64,000 bases of DNA, from NCBI RefSeq assembly GCF_006337165.1, contig NZ_CP040896.1:3286001-3350000 (forward strand), written 5' to 3'. Of this stretch, positions 54,255 through 64,000 are shown piece by piece. Origin of the DNA: Hymenobacter jejuensis (lineage in GTDB: Bacteria; Bacteroidota; Bacteroidia; Cytophagales; Hymenobacteraceae). The position numbers were made by a program, and so were the translations under genes. The notes under the pieces were generated by a model, which saw only the letters and a program-made list of their open reading frames with translations, did not search any database and was not told the origin of the DNA. Positions within the stretch are counted from its first letter, which is position 1, and each line of letters begins with the position of its first letter.

Positions 54255-57200
54255 GTGTTGTTTAGCCTAGCTATTCTCCTATTGAAATCGTATCGCTTTT
54301 CCCCACTGCTGTTATTGCTGGCTTCTTTGCTTTGCTTGGTGGGGGCTTACGTGAGTAACCATTACGGCCAAGAGGCCGGCGTGCTTTCACGTGCCGATAC
54401 AGCCCGCTTGCAGGCTATGCTTATCGATGCTGAGCAAACTGCTGAGGGCGAAGCCGATGTAGTAGCCGAGCAAATACTGCAAAAAAAGCTCCGCTTCAGT
54501 ACCTTAATCAACCGCACCACCTATCCCTGCTTCGTCTTTAAGGGCGAGAAGTTGCTTTACTGGTCTGACCATACAACCAAACCCGAGGCTGAGAATGTCG
54601 GCCAGAATTTCCGCGAAAAGCTCGTGGAAATGAAGTTTGGCAACTTCTTGGTATTGAGGCGGTTAGTCGGGCAATACGTTATCCTGACGTATGTTCCGCT
54701 AGAGCGCCATTACGGCATCAGCAACCGCTACCTGCGGGAGGGCTCTGAACGCGCCTTGTTTCGCGGCATGGCGGTGAAGCTCATTCCCAATAGTTCCAAT
54801 CCTCATTTTGCCCGTTTGTACGCAGAGGAAGGCAACTACCTTTTCTCGGTGGAAAGCATGCAGCCCAATCCCGTAACGGGCGAATATCTGCCGTTAGCCC
54901 TGCTTCTGATCGGTTTTGGATTCTATTTGGCGGGCTGGATAAAGTTGGCCCGGCACCTCTTTGCCCAGAGCAAAGTACTGCAAGGAGCCTTGGCCATAGT
55001 CGTGCCGCTGGCTGTATTTCGGGGCGGTCTGCTCTACTTTGGACTGCCCTTTTCCTTTATTGAGTTGCCGCTCTTCGACCCTAAAGTCTATGCAGCTTCT
55101 CTGCTGTCGCCTTCCCTGGGTGACTTGCTGATCAACGCGGCTCTTTTCGTGGTGGCCGCCTACTACGTGCTTTTGCTGTTTCGCTGGTACGGCGTAATGC
55201 GTCTGTTCCGGCGTATAAGTGGCATCGGGCCGCGGGCAATTGTCGGCATGCTCGCCATAGCGGGTTTTTATAGCCTGCTCGAATCACTTTACCACTTCTA
55301 CGCCAATACCTTCAACAACTCCCAGCTTGTGCTGGATGTCACGCAGGATATCCAAGTCTCCGGATTCAAAATCCTGCTCTGCCTGGCCATCATTCTGCAT
55401 ACCGTTGGGTATCTGATTGGTTTCTACATACTGGCGCAGGTTTTCAGCGCCATCGAACATCCCTCGAGCAAACGAGTTACAGCACTCATTTTGCTGTTGA
55501 CTGCGTTGGTGCTTCTGCCTACCTGGCTGATTACTGAGCAGTTGCACGCGGCAACCCTGCTGGGCATCACGTTTATTTTCTTCTTCGTGCTGCGCCTCAC
55601 CGGCATCAAGCAATTGGCTGCTGTGGTGCCATACCAAGTGTACCTGTTTATTTTCATGATGCTGGCCATCAGCTCGGCTGTTGGCAGCTTGGCCTTGTAC
55701 GAGCACTTCGATCGCCAGCTGATTCTAAATAAACAGCGTGTAGCAGGTAACTTATTGGTAGACAATGACTTGCAGGGTGAGTACCTGTTGGCCGAGCGCA
55801 TGCATAGCATCGCCGAAGACTCTCTGATTATCAAGAAGTTGGGTAGCCCGTTCTCCAATCAGGACATGGTGCGCCAAAAAATCGTGAAGCATTACCTGCG
55901 CGATTATTTCGACAAGTACGAAGTCATTGTAACCCTATTCGACCAAGCCGGCCGGCCGGTTGAGCCCGACGATGGCATCGGGTCGCTTAAGCAATTCAGA
56001 AACAGGTTGTTGCGTACTGCCGTCTCTACCGACCAGCCCAATCTGTACCTGATTCACAACAGCAACTCGTTTAGCTCGCGGCGCTATGTGGCTTTCCTGC
56101 CCGTCCGGACTCTTACGCCCGGAGTTTGCACGATTGTTTTGGAGCTGTCGCTCAAGAAGATAACGGCATACAGCGTGGTGCCGGAGCTGCTGATTGACCA
56201 GAAGTTCTTTCAACCCGGCTTAGGACCCGAGTTGAGCTATGCCGGGTATGAAAATAACCGCTTGGTATATAGTGAAGGTGATTTTGATTACGTCAACCGC
56301 CTGACCACCACACAGTTGGCTGATCCGCGGTTGTATACTTCGGGCTTGTCGATTGGGCGGGTGCACCACTTGGCTGTGCGCGGTGCCCAGCACCGAACTG
56401 TGGTTGTGACGACTTACACGTATTCGTTTAGCAATTGGCTGGCCAATTTTTCCTTCCTGTTTCTGCTGCACACGTTTTGCTGGCTGCTTTGCGTGGGCTT
56501 GTATATGCTGGCCAAAGGACGTTACCTGAACGTCTTCCGTACTAACTTCAGCACCAAGATTCAGCTGTTCCTCAACTTCGGAATCTTCATTCCGCTCTTG
56601 GTCGTCAGCATTGCCACGGCCAGTCAGGTTACCGATTCCTACAAGCGTGACTTACGGCGCAACTACGAGCGCCGTGGCAAGGCCGTGCAGGAGAACTTGT
56701 TGAAAAACAGTGCTTTATTGGCTGATTCGGCCGGTCGCGTTGCCCTTACCGATTTGGCCGATAACGTAGCCAGCCTCACGGAAACCGACCTGAACCTGTA
56801 CGGTGCCGACGGCAACCTGCTGGTGAGCAGCCAGCCCATCATCTTTGAATCGGGGCTGCTCAGCCCGCTGATGAATGCACAGGCGGTGGCCTCTTTGGCC
56901 GAGCGCGGGCAGCCGCGGGTGCTGCTTTCGGAGCAGGCGGGTTCGTTGTCGTTCAACGCGCTGTATCTGCCGTTGCGGGCACCGTCGGCGCAACCGGGGC
57001 GTTCGGGCACCGTGATTGGTTACGTTGGTATTCCCTTCTTCGATTCGGAAAAGGATTTGGACAACAAGCTTATTGAGTTGATTTCCACCATCTTGAACAT
57101 CTTCACGGTGATGTTCATTCTGTTCCTGTTGCTTACGTTTATTGCTTCCCGCATCCTAACCGAGCCGCTGAAGCTCATTACCGAGAAGCTGCGCCATACC

Positions 57201-58013
57201 ACGCTTACGGGGCAAAACGAGATGCTCTCGTATCAATCGTCGGACGAAATCGGGTTACTGGTGCGCGAGTACAACGCCATGTTGCTGAAGCTAGAAGAGA
57301 GCAAACAGGAGTTGGCCACCCAGGAGAAAGAGGCCGCGTGGCGCGAAATGGCCCGCCAAGTAGCGCACGAGATCAAGAATCCGCTGACGCCGATGAAGCT
57401 TTCGCTGCAATACCTGCAAAAAGCCATTGCGGAGCGCCGCCCCAATACCGAGGAGTTGATTGGCAAGATTTCGCAAACGCTTATCACTCAGATTGATGTG
57501 CTTACGGATATTGCCACATCGTTTAGCACGTTCACCAATTTGCCCGCCATGCGACCCGAGCGCTTGGACATTGTACCTATTCTGCGGCGCACAGTTGAGT
57601 TGCACCAAGGTGGGTTGGTGGGCGGCATTCCGTTGGTGCTGCCCGGCGATGCAGAACAAGAACGCTATATCGTCTATGCCGACGAAAATCTGCTGGTGCG
57701 GACGCTTAACAATTTGCTAATCAATGCGTTGCAGGCGGTGCCTGAGGGGCGTAAATCCAAAATCAAAGCCAAACTGGAGCCGGTAGGCACCGATCGGGTC
57801 CGGATTTGCATACAGGACAACGGCACGGGCATTCCGGAGGCAGTACGCGACAAAATATTTGTGCCCAATTTCACCACCAAAGCCTCGGGTTCTGGTATTG
57901 GCTTGGCTGTGGCGCGCCGTGGCATCGAGAGCGCCGGCGGCCGGATTTGGTTTGAAACCCAGGAAGGCGTCGGTACTACTTTCTGTGTAGAGCTACCGCT
58001 AGCTCCCGAATAA
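54255..58013 (+). CDS. Very large polytopic NtrY-like sensor histidine kinase
   Basis: 1252 residues from a GTG at 54255 (a membrane helix begins at once). An N-terminal periplasmic region is followed by a block of about eight helices (residues ~212-482), another extracytoplasmic region, helices near 738 and 774, a further sensory region, a last helix near 950, then HAMP. The kinase core has H1038 in EMARQVAHEIKNPLTPMKLS, NNLLINALQAVP, DNGTGIPE and GSGIGLAVARRGIESAGG. The H box with NPLTPMKLS is of NtrY type. Architecture is far larger than NtrY, and no response regulator is adjacent, so the partner is unknown. Confidence 0.88.
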   Translation: MLFSLAILLLKSYRFSPLLLLLASLLCLVGAYVSNHYGQEAGVLSRADTARLQAMLIDAEQTAEGEADVVAEQILQKKLRFSTLINRTTYPCFVFKGEKLLYWSDHTTKPEAENVGQNFREKLVEMKFGNFLVLRRLVGQYVILTYVPLERHYGISNRYLREGSERALFRGMAVKLIPNSSNPHFARLYAEEGNYLFSVESMQPNPVTGEYLPLALLLIGFGFYLAGWIKLARHLFAQSKVLQGALAIVVPLAVFRGGLLYFGLPFSFIELPLFDPKVYAASLLSPSLGDLLINAALFVVAAYYVLLLFRWYGVMRLFRRISGIGPRAIVGMLAIAGFYSLLESLYHFYANTFNNSQLVLDVTQDIQVSGFKILLCLAIILHTVGYLIGFYILAQVFSAIEHPSSKRVTALILLLTALVLLPTWLITEQLHAATLLGITFIFFFVLRLTGIKQLAAVVPYQVYLFIFMMLAISSAVGSLALYEHFDRQLILNKQRVAGNLLVDNDLQGEYLLAERMHSIAEDSLIIKKLGSPFSNQDMVRQKIVKHYLRDYFDKYEVIVTLFDQAGRPVEPDDGIGSLKQFRNRLLRTAVSTDQPNLYLIHNSNSFSSRRYVAFLPVRTLTPGVCTIVLELSLKKITAYSVVPELLIDQKFFQPGLGPELSYAGYENNRLVYSEGDFDYVNRLTTTQLADPRLYTSGLSIGRVHHLAVRGAQHRTVVVTTYTYSFSNWLANFSFLFLLHTFCWLLCVGLYMLAKGRYLNVFRTNFSTKIQLFLNFGIFIPLLVVSIATASQVTDSYKRDLRRNYERRGKAVQENLLKNSALLADSAGRVALTDLADNVASLTETDLNLYGADGNLLVSSQPIIFESGLLSPLMNAQAVASLAERGQPRVLLSEQAGSLSFNALYLPLRAPSAQPGRSGTVIGYVGIPFFDSEKDLDNKLIELISTILNIFTVMFILFLLLTFIASRILTEPLKLITEKLRHTTLTGQNEMLSYQSSDEIGLLVREYNAMLLKLEESKQELATQEKEAAWREMARQVAHEIKNPLTPMKLSLQYLQKAIAERRPNTEELIGKISQTLITQIDVLTDIATSFSTFTNLPAMRPERLDIVPILRRTVELHQGGLVGGIPLVLPGDAEQERYIVYADENLLVRTLNNLLINALQAVPEGRKSKIKAKLEPVGTDRVRICIQDNGTGIPEAVRDKIFVPNFTTKASGSGIGLAVARRGIESAGGRIWFETQEGVGTTFCVELPLAPE

Positions 58014-58160
58014 GCTTGATAGTGAAGTGCTTATAATTTTATAAAGCAAATAAGCAGAATATAGCAGCCCATAAGCGGGCAAAGCCACGGCACGAATCTG
58101 GCGGCTCCGAGCGTTGTTGAGCTGAAGAAGTATTGGTTATCAGTCCCTTTAATACACCGT

Positions 58161-61100
58161 ATGATTAGCAGCACTACGCACGGCCTCCTGCGCTTTTGCC
58201 TGCTGCTCGTCCTGCTGCTGGTGGCTGATGTTGTTGTGGGCCAACAGATTGGGCCGCCCAATACCCGCCGTTGCCAATGGCTTCGGCTCGTGCCGGGCCG
58301 CGATTCTACGGCGTTTCGGCTTTCGGATTCGCTTACCGTAGTGCCGTCGTCGGTGATGGCCAATGGGCGCTCCGTATCGTACGATTCGCGCTCCGATCAA
58401 TACTTTTTTATCCGGGCCCAAAGTCGTTTTCCTGCCCCCGAGCCCGGCCAACCTGACTTGCAATTTCCGTCCGCCGAATCCGATTCCGTTTTGGTCTGCT
58501 ACCGGGTGTTGCCGCTGCGGCTCACGGCCCCGCGCTACCGTCGCCCGCGCAGCCTGATCGACAGCGTTGGCTTTCCGCGCAGGCCTTTCAGCTACGAAGA
58601 TTTTGCGGTCAAAGAGCAGATTCTCAGTACGCCGGGTATCAACAAAACGGGCAATTTGGCGCGCGGAATTTCCTTCGGGAATACGCAGAACGTGTTCGTT
58701 AACTCAGCGCTTAACCTGCAATTGGAAGGCAAACTGACCGATCAGATCAATCTGATTGCCGCTATTTCGGATCAGAACGTGCCGTTTCAGCCGGAGGGCA
58801 ACACGCAGCAGCTCCAGCAGTTCGACCGCATTTACATCACGCTCACGCATCCGCGCTGGAACCTGTCGGCCGGCGACGTGGTGTTTCGCAACAAGCCCGA
58901 CTATTTCCTGCGGTACTACAAAAACGTGCAGGGCGCAGCCGTAGAAGCCAATTTGGCGCAAGGCCCCGGCAAGCGGAGCAGTACCACAGCCGCCGCTGGT
59001 GTGGCCAAGGGCAAATTTGCCTCAATTGATATCGCGCCGCTGGAAAACGTGCAGGGACCGTACCGATTGCGCGGGCCTAATGGGGAGCAGTTTATCATCG
59101 TGCTTGCCAACTCAGAGCGGGTGTATCTCGACGGCCGGCTGATGACGCGAGGCTTCGATTTCGATTACGTCATCGATTACAACCAAGCCGAAATCACCTT
59201 TACGCCCAAGCACCTGATTACTCGCAACTCGCGCATCAAGGTTGATTTTGAGTACTCCGATTTCAACTACGCCCGCTCGCTTTTTCAACTCAGTCACTAC
59301 CAGGAGTTGGGCCGGTTGCAAGTGCACGCAAACTATTACCGCGAATCGGATAACCCCGATAACTCACCAAACCTGGAGCTGAAGGAATCGGATCGGGAAT
59401 TATTGCGCCGCATCCCCGACAACGTGGCGCAGGCCGTTACGCCCGGCGCCGACTCTGTGGCTTATGACCGGCGTCAGGTGCAATACAGCCGGCAGGTTCG
59501 GTTAGATCCGGTTACCAATCAGCGCGTTGCGTCGTTTTCGTATCCTCCCGATTCTACGCGGGGCGTCTACAACGTTCGGTTTACGGAAGTGGCACAAGGG
59601 GAGGGTGATTACGTATTGAGCAGCCAAAATGCCAATGCCAACGGGCGCGTATTTGAATACGTAGCCCCCGTCAACGGCAAGCGGCAGGGCCGTTACCAAC
59701 CGGTACGCCTGCTGCCGACGCCCCTGCAAAAGCAGATGGTGACGATGGGCGCCAGCTACCGCCTCGATTCGACGGCTACGGTTTTTGTCGATCTTTCTTC
59801 TTCGGATCTCGACTTAAACCGCTTTTCGCCACAATCGGATAAGGGGCAAGCCTTTCGCGTCGGGTATGCGGTGCAGGATCGGGAGTTGAACATGCCCATC
59901 CTGAAGAACTACAAGTTCCGCAGTACGCTGGATTACGAATACACCAGCAGCCGATTTTCGCCCGTAGATCGCTACCGCGACATCGAATTTGACCGCAACT
60001 GGAGCACAACCAGCACGGTACAGGGCAACGCTACCCGGCGGCCAGCGCGCGAAGACAATATTTTTAACTTCTCGGCGGGGGCAGTAAAAGATCCCAACAA
60101 CCTGTTCAACTACCGGCTGAGCCGCCGCTACCGCGCGGGCGAAGTCAACGGAGTGCAGAACTGGCTTGATGTAGCGCACCAGCTAGGCGCTGTGGAAATG
60201 CGCGGCGGCTTGTTTCTGCTGAGTTCCGAAGCTGGCCGTCGGCAATCGCGCTGGGCGCGGGGCGAGGCAACGGCGCGCTACGTGCGCGGGGCCATCGTGC
60301 CGGGGTACGCGTACCGCTTCGACAAAAACCGGGTAGCGCTACCCGGTGGCGATTCGCTTAGCTCGGCCAACTATTACGACGAGCATGCTTTCTTCATCCA
60401 AAGCCGCGACAGCGCCAAAACCCGGTTCCGCCTCGACTATACCTACCGCCGCGACCGCGACACGCTCAACGATGCCTTGCAGCTGCGCGGCCGCGCTCAG
60501 ACTTGGCAGGGAAGTTTTATTAGTCGTATTGGTAAGTATCAGGATATCAATATATTAGCTACGTATCGTGATTTGGCTGTGCGGGATAGTGCCCGGCAGC
60601 GGACGGTATTGGCCAAACTGGACTGGAACGCCTCGTTGCTGCAAAACCAGATTCGCTCGGAGTTGAGTTACAGCGTCGCGACGGGTCGGGAACTGCGGCG
60701 CGATTACTCCTTCTTGCCCGTGCCCAATGGCCAAGGCACGCACTATTACGGCGGCGACGCCAACGGCAACGGTCGGCAGGATAAAGAAGAGTTTTTTGAG
60801 GCCCAAACGCCAGATGCACAATACCGGACGCACATCAAAGTGTTTCTGCCAACCAACGACTATATCTCGGCCTTTACCAATCGTTTCAGTTATCGCCTCA
60901 CCATGGCAGCCCCGCGCGGCTGGCGCGAAAAAGGCGGTTGGTGGGCAGCGGCTGCCCGTTTTAGCACGCTTACCAGCGTTGCCTTAGACCGTCGCACTAC
61001 CGACAAGAGCCTAGGTTCGCGGCTGAATCCCTTTGCATTGCAAACCGACGATGCTCTGTTGCTGTCCCTCAATAAGCTGCTGCGTAATACGCTGTATTTC

Positions 61101-61733
61101 AACCGCTCCAATCCCATCTTCGGGGCAGAGTTTACGGTGCAGCAAACCCAGCAAAAAGTACTGCTCACCAACGGTTCCGACATTCGCAACCTCGCCAGCC
61201 AGAGCATTCTGCTGCGGCGCACGCTGGCTCAATCCTTCACCGGCCGGCTTACCACGACGCGTAGTATCCGGCAGAATGTATCGGATTATCAGACGCTTAT
61301 TACGCAGCCCAACCGCAATTATCGGCTGTTGATATACGAAGCCACCCCCGAAATCAGCTACCAACCAACTACGGCCTTACGGTTTACGGGCACTTACGTG
61401 CACTCGAATAAGCAAAACACGCAAGGGCCAGAACTCGAGACGCGGGGCGTTTTTGATGAGTTGGGTCTTGAAACCCGGCTTAGCCAGGTCAGCAAACGTA
61501 CCGTAACGGCCGCGACCCGCTTTGTGCGCGTGGGATTTACGGGGGAACAGGCATCGCTGGTTGGTCTGGAGATCCTGAATGCCTTGCGGCCCGGCAACAA
61601 CCTGACCTGGACTCTTAACCTCGAACAACGCCTCAGCAACGGCCTAAACCTCACCTTAGCCTACGACGGCCGAAAACCCAACGGGCTTGGCGCCGTACAC
61701 ACCGGCCGCATGCAAGTTTCCGTGCTGTTCTGA
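58161..61733 (+). CDS. Unrecognised large exported protein, probable outer-membrane beta-barrel
   Basis: 1190 residues with a signal peptide (MISSTTHGLLRFCLLLVLLL..., cleavage near VVG before QQ). No named family recognised. The first ~400 residues contain alternating strands, with LEGKLTDQINLIAAISDQNVP, GPYRLRGPNGEQFIIV, and YLDGRLMTRGFDFDYVIDYNQAEITFTP, a motif I have seen in large surface proteins of the Bacteroidota/Chlorobi group. The rest alternates polar and aromatic residues typical of barrel strands, ending MQVSVLF with a terminal Phe as in many barrel proteins. It follows the giant kinase by 147 bases on the same strand. Function unknown. Confidence 0.7.
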   Translation: MISSTTHGLLRFCLLLVLLLVADVVVGQQIGPPNTRRCQWLRLVPGRDSTAFRLSDSLTVVPSSVMANGRSVSYDSRSDQYFFIRAQSRFPAPEPGQPDLQFPSAESDSVLVCYRVLPLRLTAPRYRRPRSLIDSVGFPRRPFSYEDFAVKEQILSTPGINKTGNLARGISFGNTQNVFVNSALNLQLEGKLTDQINLIAAISDQNVPFQPEGNTQQLQQFDRIYITLTHPRWNLSAGDVVFRNKPDYFLRYYKNVQGAAVEANLAQGPGKRSSTTAAAGVAKGKFASIDIAPLENVQGPYRLRGPNGEQFIIVLANSERVYLDGRLMTRGFDFDYVIDYNQAEITFTPKHLITRNSRIKVDFEYSDFNYARSLFQLSHYQELGRLQVHANYYRESDNPDNSPNLELKESDRELLRRIPDNVAQAVTPGADSVAYDRRQVQYSRQVRLDPVTNQRVASFSYPPDSTRGVYNVRFTEVAQGEGDYVLSSQNANANGRVFEYVAPVNGKRQGRYQPVRLLPTPLQKQMVTMGASYRLDSTATVFVDLSSSDLDLNRFSPQSDKGQAFRVGYAVQDRELNMPILKNYKFRSTLDYEYTSSRFSPVDRYRDIEFDRNWSTTSTVQGNATRRPAREDNIFNFSAGAVKDPNNLFNYRLSRRYRAGEVNGVQNWLDVAHQLGAVEMRGGLFLLSSEAGRRQSRWARGEATARYVRGAIVPGYAYRFDKNRVALPGGDSLSSANYYDEHAFFIQSRDSAKTRFRLDYTYRRDRDTLNDALQLRGRAQTWQGSFISRIGKYQDINILATYRDLAVRDSARQRTVLAKLDWNASLLQNQIRSELSYSVATGRELRRDYSFLPVPNGQGTHYYGGDANGNGRQDKEEFFEAQTPDAQYRTHIKVFLPTNDYISAFTNRFSYRLTMAAPRGWREKGGWWAAAARFSTLTSVALDRRTTDKSLGSRLNPFALQTDDALLLSLNKLLRNTLYFNRSNPIFGAEFTVQQTQQKVLLTNGSDIRNLASQSILLRRTLAQSFTGRLTTTRSIRQNVSDYQTLITQPNRNYRLLIYEATPEISYQPTTALRFTGTYVHSNKQNTQGPELETRGVFDELGLETRLSQVSKRTVTAATRFVRVGFTGEQASLVGLEILNALRPGNNLTWTLNLEQRLSNGLNLTLAYDGRKPNGLGAVHTGRMQVSVLF

Positions 61734-61874
61734 TTATATTTCCAGCTACGAAGGACGGAACTGCTCAGCTTTCCTGATCATACAAACATATGATTTGGGT
61801 ATTGCAGGTTACCTTTACCTTCTGATTGCATACATGAAGTCTGGCAATACTCCTACGTTATTAAAGAAAAATAC

Positions 61875-62816
61875 ATGAATCTCGACGCTCCTGTATACAT
61901 CGCAGGCCACCGCGGAATGGTAGGCTCTGCAATCATGCGCCGCATGCAACGCGCGGGGCATACCAACTTTGTGGTTCGTAATTCTGCCGAACTCGACCTG
62001 CGCAATCAGGCGGCAGTAGCTGATTTCTTTGAAACGGAAAAGCCCGAATATGTGATCTTGGCTGCTGCTAAAGTAGGGGGAATCTGGGCCAACAACACCT
62101 ACCGGGCCGAGTTCATCTACGATAACTTGATGATCGAGAGCAACGTCATTCACCAGAGCTACCTACACGGGGTGAAGAAATTGCTGTTTCTGGGTTCATC
62201 GTGCATCTACCCCAAAATGGCGCCGCAGCCGCTGAACGAAGATTCGCTCCTGACCGGCCCTTTGGAGGAAACCAACGAGCCCTACGCCATCGCCAAAATC
62301 GCCGGCATTAAGCTGTGTGATGCGTACCGGAGTCAGTACGGGGTGAACTTCATCTCGGCTATGCCCACCAACCTGTACGGCCCCAACGACAACTACGACC
62401 TTAAAAACTCGCACGTGCTGCCTGCGTTGCTGCGTAAGTTTCACGAAGGCAAGCAAAACAACGCGCCGGAAGTTGAGATATGGGGCACGGGCACGCCGCG
62501 TCGCGAATTTTTGTACGTCGACGATTTGGCGGATGCCTGCTACTTTCTGCTGGAAAACTTCGACGAGGCTGGCTTGGTCAACATCGGAACCGGCGAGGAC
62601 GTATCCATCGCTGAGCTGGCTGCGCTTGTCAAATCCGTAACGGGCTACGAAGGAAACGTGGTTTTCAACTCGACTTATCCCGATGGTACGCCGCGCAAGC
62701 TCATGGACGTCAGCAAATTGGCAAAACTAGGCTGGCGTTATTCTACTTCTCTGGAAGAGGGTGTTAAAAAGGCTTACCAGGACTTTCTGACCAAGGTAGA
62801 ACAGCCTCAGGCATAG
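61875..62816 (+). CDS. fcl: GDP-L-fucose synthase
   Basis: 313 residues of the extended SDR family. It epimerises and reduces GDP-4-keto-6-deoxymannose to GDP-L-fucose using NADPH. The Rossmann motif is AGHRGMVGSA. The catalytic triad is in LGSSCIYPK and the YAIAK (YxxxK) motif. AMPTNLYGPNDNYD and GTGTPRREFLYVDDLA are typical. It precedes gmd; together they supply activated fucose for surface polysaccharides or glycoproteins. Confidence 0.96.
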   Translation: MNLDAPVYIAGHRGMVGSAIMRRMQRAGHTNFVVRNSAELDLRNQAAVADFFETEKPEYVILAAAKVGGIWANNTYRAEFIYDNLMIESNVIHQSYLHGVKKLLFLGSSCIYPKMAPQPLNEDSLLTGPLEETNEPYAIAKIAGIKLCDAYRSQYGVNFISAMPTNLYGPNDNYDLKNSHVLPALLRKFHEGKQNNAPEVEIWGTGTPRREFLYVDDLADACYFLLENFDEAGLVNIGTGEDVSIAELAALVKSVTGYEGNVVFNSTYPDGTPRKLMDVSKLAKLGWRYSTSLEEGVKKAYQDFLTKVEQPQA

Positions 62817-62954
62817 AGCTTTGTAGTTTTAAATGGCTGTTCCTACTGACCTTTGATTTGGCAGTAAACAGCCCACGCCCATAAAATCTTTTTGTTTAGT
62901 GCTCTGGCGCATCATGTTGATACAGAGCCTTTTATCAATCAAAAGCATTTCCTC

Positions 62955-64000
62955 ATGAAAGTTGCTCTAATCACGGGTATCACCGGTCAAGACGGATCTT
63001 ATCTGGCCGAGTTCTTACTAAACAAAGGCTACGAAGTCCACGGCGTGAAGCGTCGTTCGTCGCTTTTCAACACCGACCGCGTAGACCACCTCTACGAAGG
63101 CAACGACCCTGATGCCAAGTTTAAGCTGCATTACGGTGACCTGTCGGATACCACCAACCTGATCCGGTTGATTCAGGAAACGCAGCCCGACGAGATCTAC
63201 AACTTAGGTGCAATGTCGCACGTGAAGGTGTCGTTCGATGCGCCCGAATACACGGCCGATGTGGATGGCGTAGGTACACTGCGTATTCTGGAAGCGGTTC
63301 GGATTCTGGGGCTTACGAAGAAGACCAAAATCTACCAGGCCTCGACTTCCGAGCTGTATGGCTTGGTGCAGCAGGTGCCCCAATCGGAAACCACCCCCTT
63401 CTACCCGCGCTCGCCCTACGCGGTGGCTAAGCTCTATGCTTACTGGATTACGGTCAACTACCGCGAGGCGTACAACATGTTCGCTGTCAACGGTATCCTG
63501 TTCAACCACGAGTCGCCGATGCGCGGGGAAACCTTCGTGACGCGCAAAATTACCCGTGGCGTAGCCCAGATCGTAACGGGTCTGCAAGATTGCATCGACC
63601 TAGGTAACCTGGACGCAAAGCGCGACTGGGGCCACGCCAAGGATTACGTGGAGGCCATGTGGCTGATTCTGCAACAGGAGGTTCCCGAAGACTTTGTCAT
63701 CGCCACCGGCGTTACGACCACCGTTCGCGAGTTCATTCGTCTGGCATTCTTAGAAGTGGGCGTTACCGTAAGCTTCAGCGGCGAGGGCGTTGACGAAATC
63801 GGAACGGTAACCGAATGCAGCGATCCCGAATACCAACTGCCTATCGGCCAAGTAGTAGTGAAAATCGATCCGGCTTATTTCCGCCCTACGGAAGTAGAAC
63901 TGCTAATCGGTGACCCTACCAAGTGCAAAGAGAAGCTGGGCTGGGAGCCCCGTTACGATTTAGCTGGCTTGGTGAGCGAAATGGTGAAAGCCGACGTCGA
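62955..64000 (+). CDS. gmd: GDP-mannose 4,6-dehydratase (3' end outside window)
   Basis: 348 codons visible from the ATG at 62955, open to the window end, so the C terminus is missing. It converts GDP-mannose to GDP-4-keto-6-deoxymannose, the substrate of Fcl. Features: [16 protein letters not shown] (NADP-binding), [21 protein letters not shown] and the YAVAK catalytic motif, [15 protein letters not shown], and [14 protein letters not shown]. Very close to the classical enterobacterial enzyme by eye. It follows fcl by 138 bases, the reverse of the common gmd-fcl order. Confidence 0.97.
   Translation, partial: MKVALITGITGQDGSYLAEFLLNKGYEVHGVKRRSSLFNTDRVDHLYEGNDPDAKFKLHYGDLSDTTNLIRLIQETQPDEIYNLGAMSHVKVSFDAPEYTADVDGVGTLRILEAVRILGLTKKTKIYQASTSELYGLVQQVPQSETTPFYPRSPYAVAKLYAYWITVNYREAYNMFAVNGILFNHESPMRGETFVTRKITRGVAQIVTGLQDCIDLGNLDAKRDWGHAKDYVEAMWLILQQEVPEDFVIATGVTTTVREFIRLAFLEVGVTVSFSGEGVDEIGTVTECSDPEYQLPIGQVVVKIDPAYFRPTEVELLIGDPTKCKEKLGWEPRYDLAGLVSEMVKADV

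Noticed and set aside
62835..62873. Hairpin between fcl and gmd
   Set aside because: The stem is interrupted by a bulge and has no T-run, so a terminator or attenuator is not supported.
1..64000. CRISPR arrays, prophage, integrase, transposase, restriction or other defence genes
   Set aside because: None seen on either strand; the only mobile-like sequences are the two short inverted-repeat elements without enzymes.

Overview
The window is a gene-dense bacterial chromosome segment from the Bacteroidota, most likely a Hymenobacter-like member of the Cytophagales. The reasons are a SusC/SusD pair, a GSCFA protein, an alternative complex III (ActABCDEF) joined to an aa3-type oxidase, promoters of the TAnnTTTG type, little sign of Shine-Dalgarno sites, and GC-rich coding sequence in many genes. 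I see no tRNA, rRNA, CRISPR array, prophage, transposase or recognisable defence system. This is mostly core chromosome.

Layout. 1-2.8 kb: the end of rnhB, then a leftward cassette of a zinc-binding CZB protein, a CHASE3 histidine kinase and a stand-alone receiver. 2.9-8.5 kb: gcvT, a ComB-like phosphatase behind a palindromic repeat, a dtd/MazG-like pair, a GT-C-fold membrane protein and mltG. 8.6-13.4 kb: a RamB-like regulator divergent from malate synthase (aceB), followed by isocitrate lyase (aceA). A nested dyad lies in the regulator/aceB gap. 13.4-14.7 kb: rnd, separated from aceA by an inverted-repeat element that supplies both stop codons. 15.4-19.9 kb: a SusC/SusD nutrient-uptake pair. 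19.9-28.3 kb: an SPFH protein, small unknowns, a secreted M14 peptidase, queA, a lipoprotein-type methyltransferase and a proline/alanine-rich lipoprotein. 28.3-36.3 kb, all leftward: priA, a YyaL/DUF255 protein, a GSCFA protein with a basic tail, and rpsF-rpsR-rplI.

36.7-54.2 kb is the centre of the window: a respiratory island read rightward. actABCDEF encodes a quinol:cytochrome c oxidoreductase. It runs into coxB-coxA (oxidase core), then ctaA and ctaB (haem A synthesis), two subunit-III-like proteins, subunit IV, an SCO copper chaperone, and DUF420, small cysteine-containing and DUF983 proteins. Quinol electrons would pass through the Act haems to the CuA site of CoxB. CoxB carries no fused cytochrome c domain, so the ActE haem is the likely donor.

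54.2-64 kb: a very large NtrY-like kinase, an unrecognised 1190-residue probable outer-membrane barrel, and the GDP-fucose genes fcl and gmd (gmd cut by the window end). No clearly new multi-gene system stands out. The best leads are the nested operator at aceB, the stop-donating repeat, the CZB-kinase-receiver cassette, the exported methyltransferase, the histone-H1-like tail on the GSCFA protein, and the six-haem ActA with histidine-rich Act/Cox extensions.
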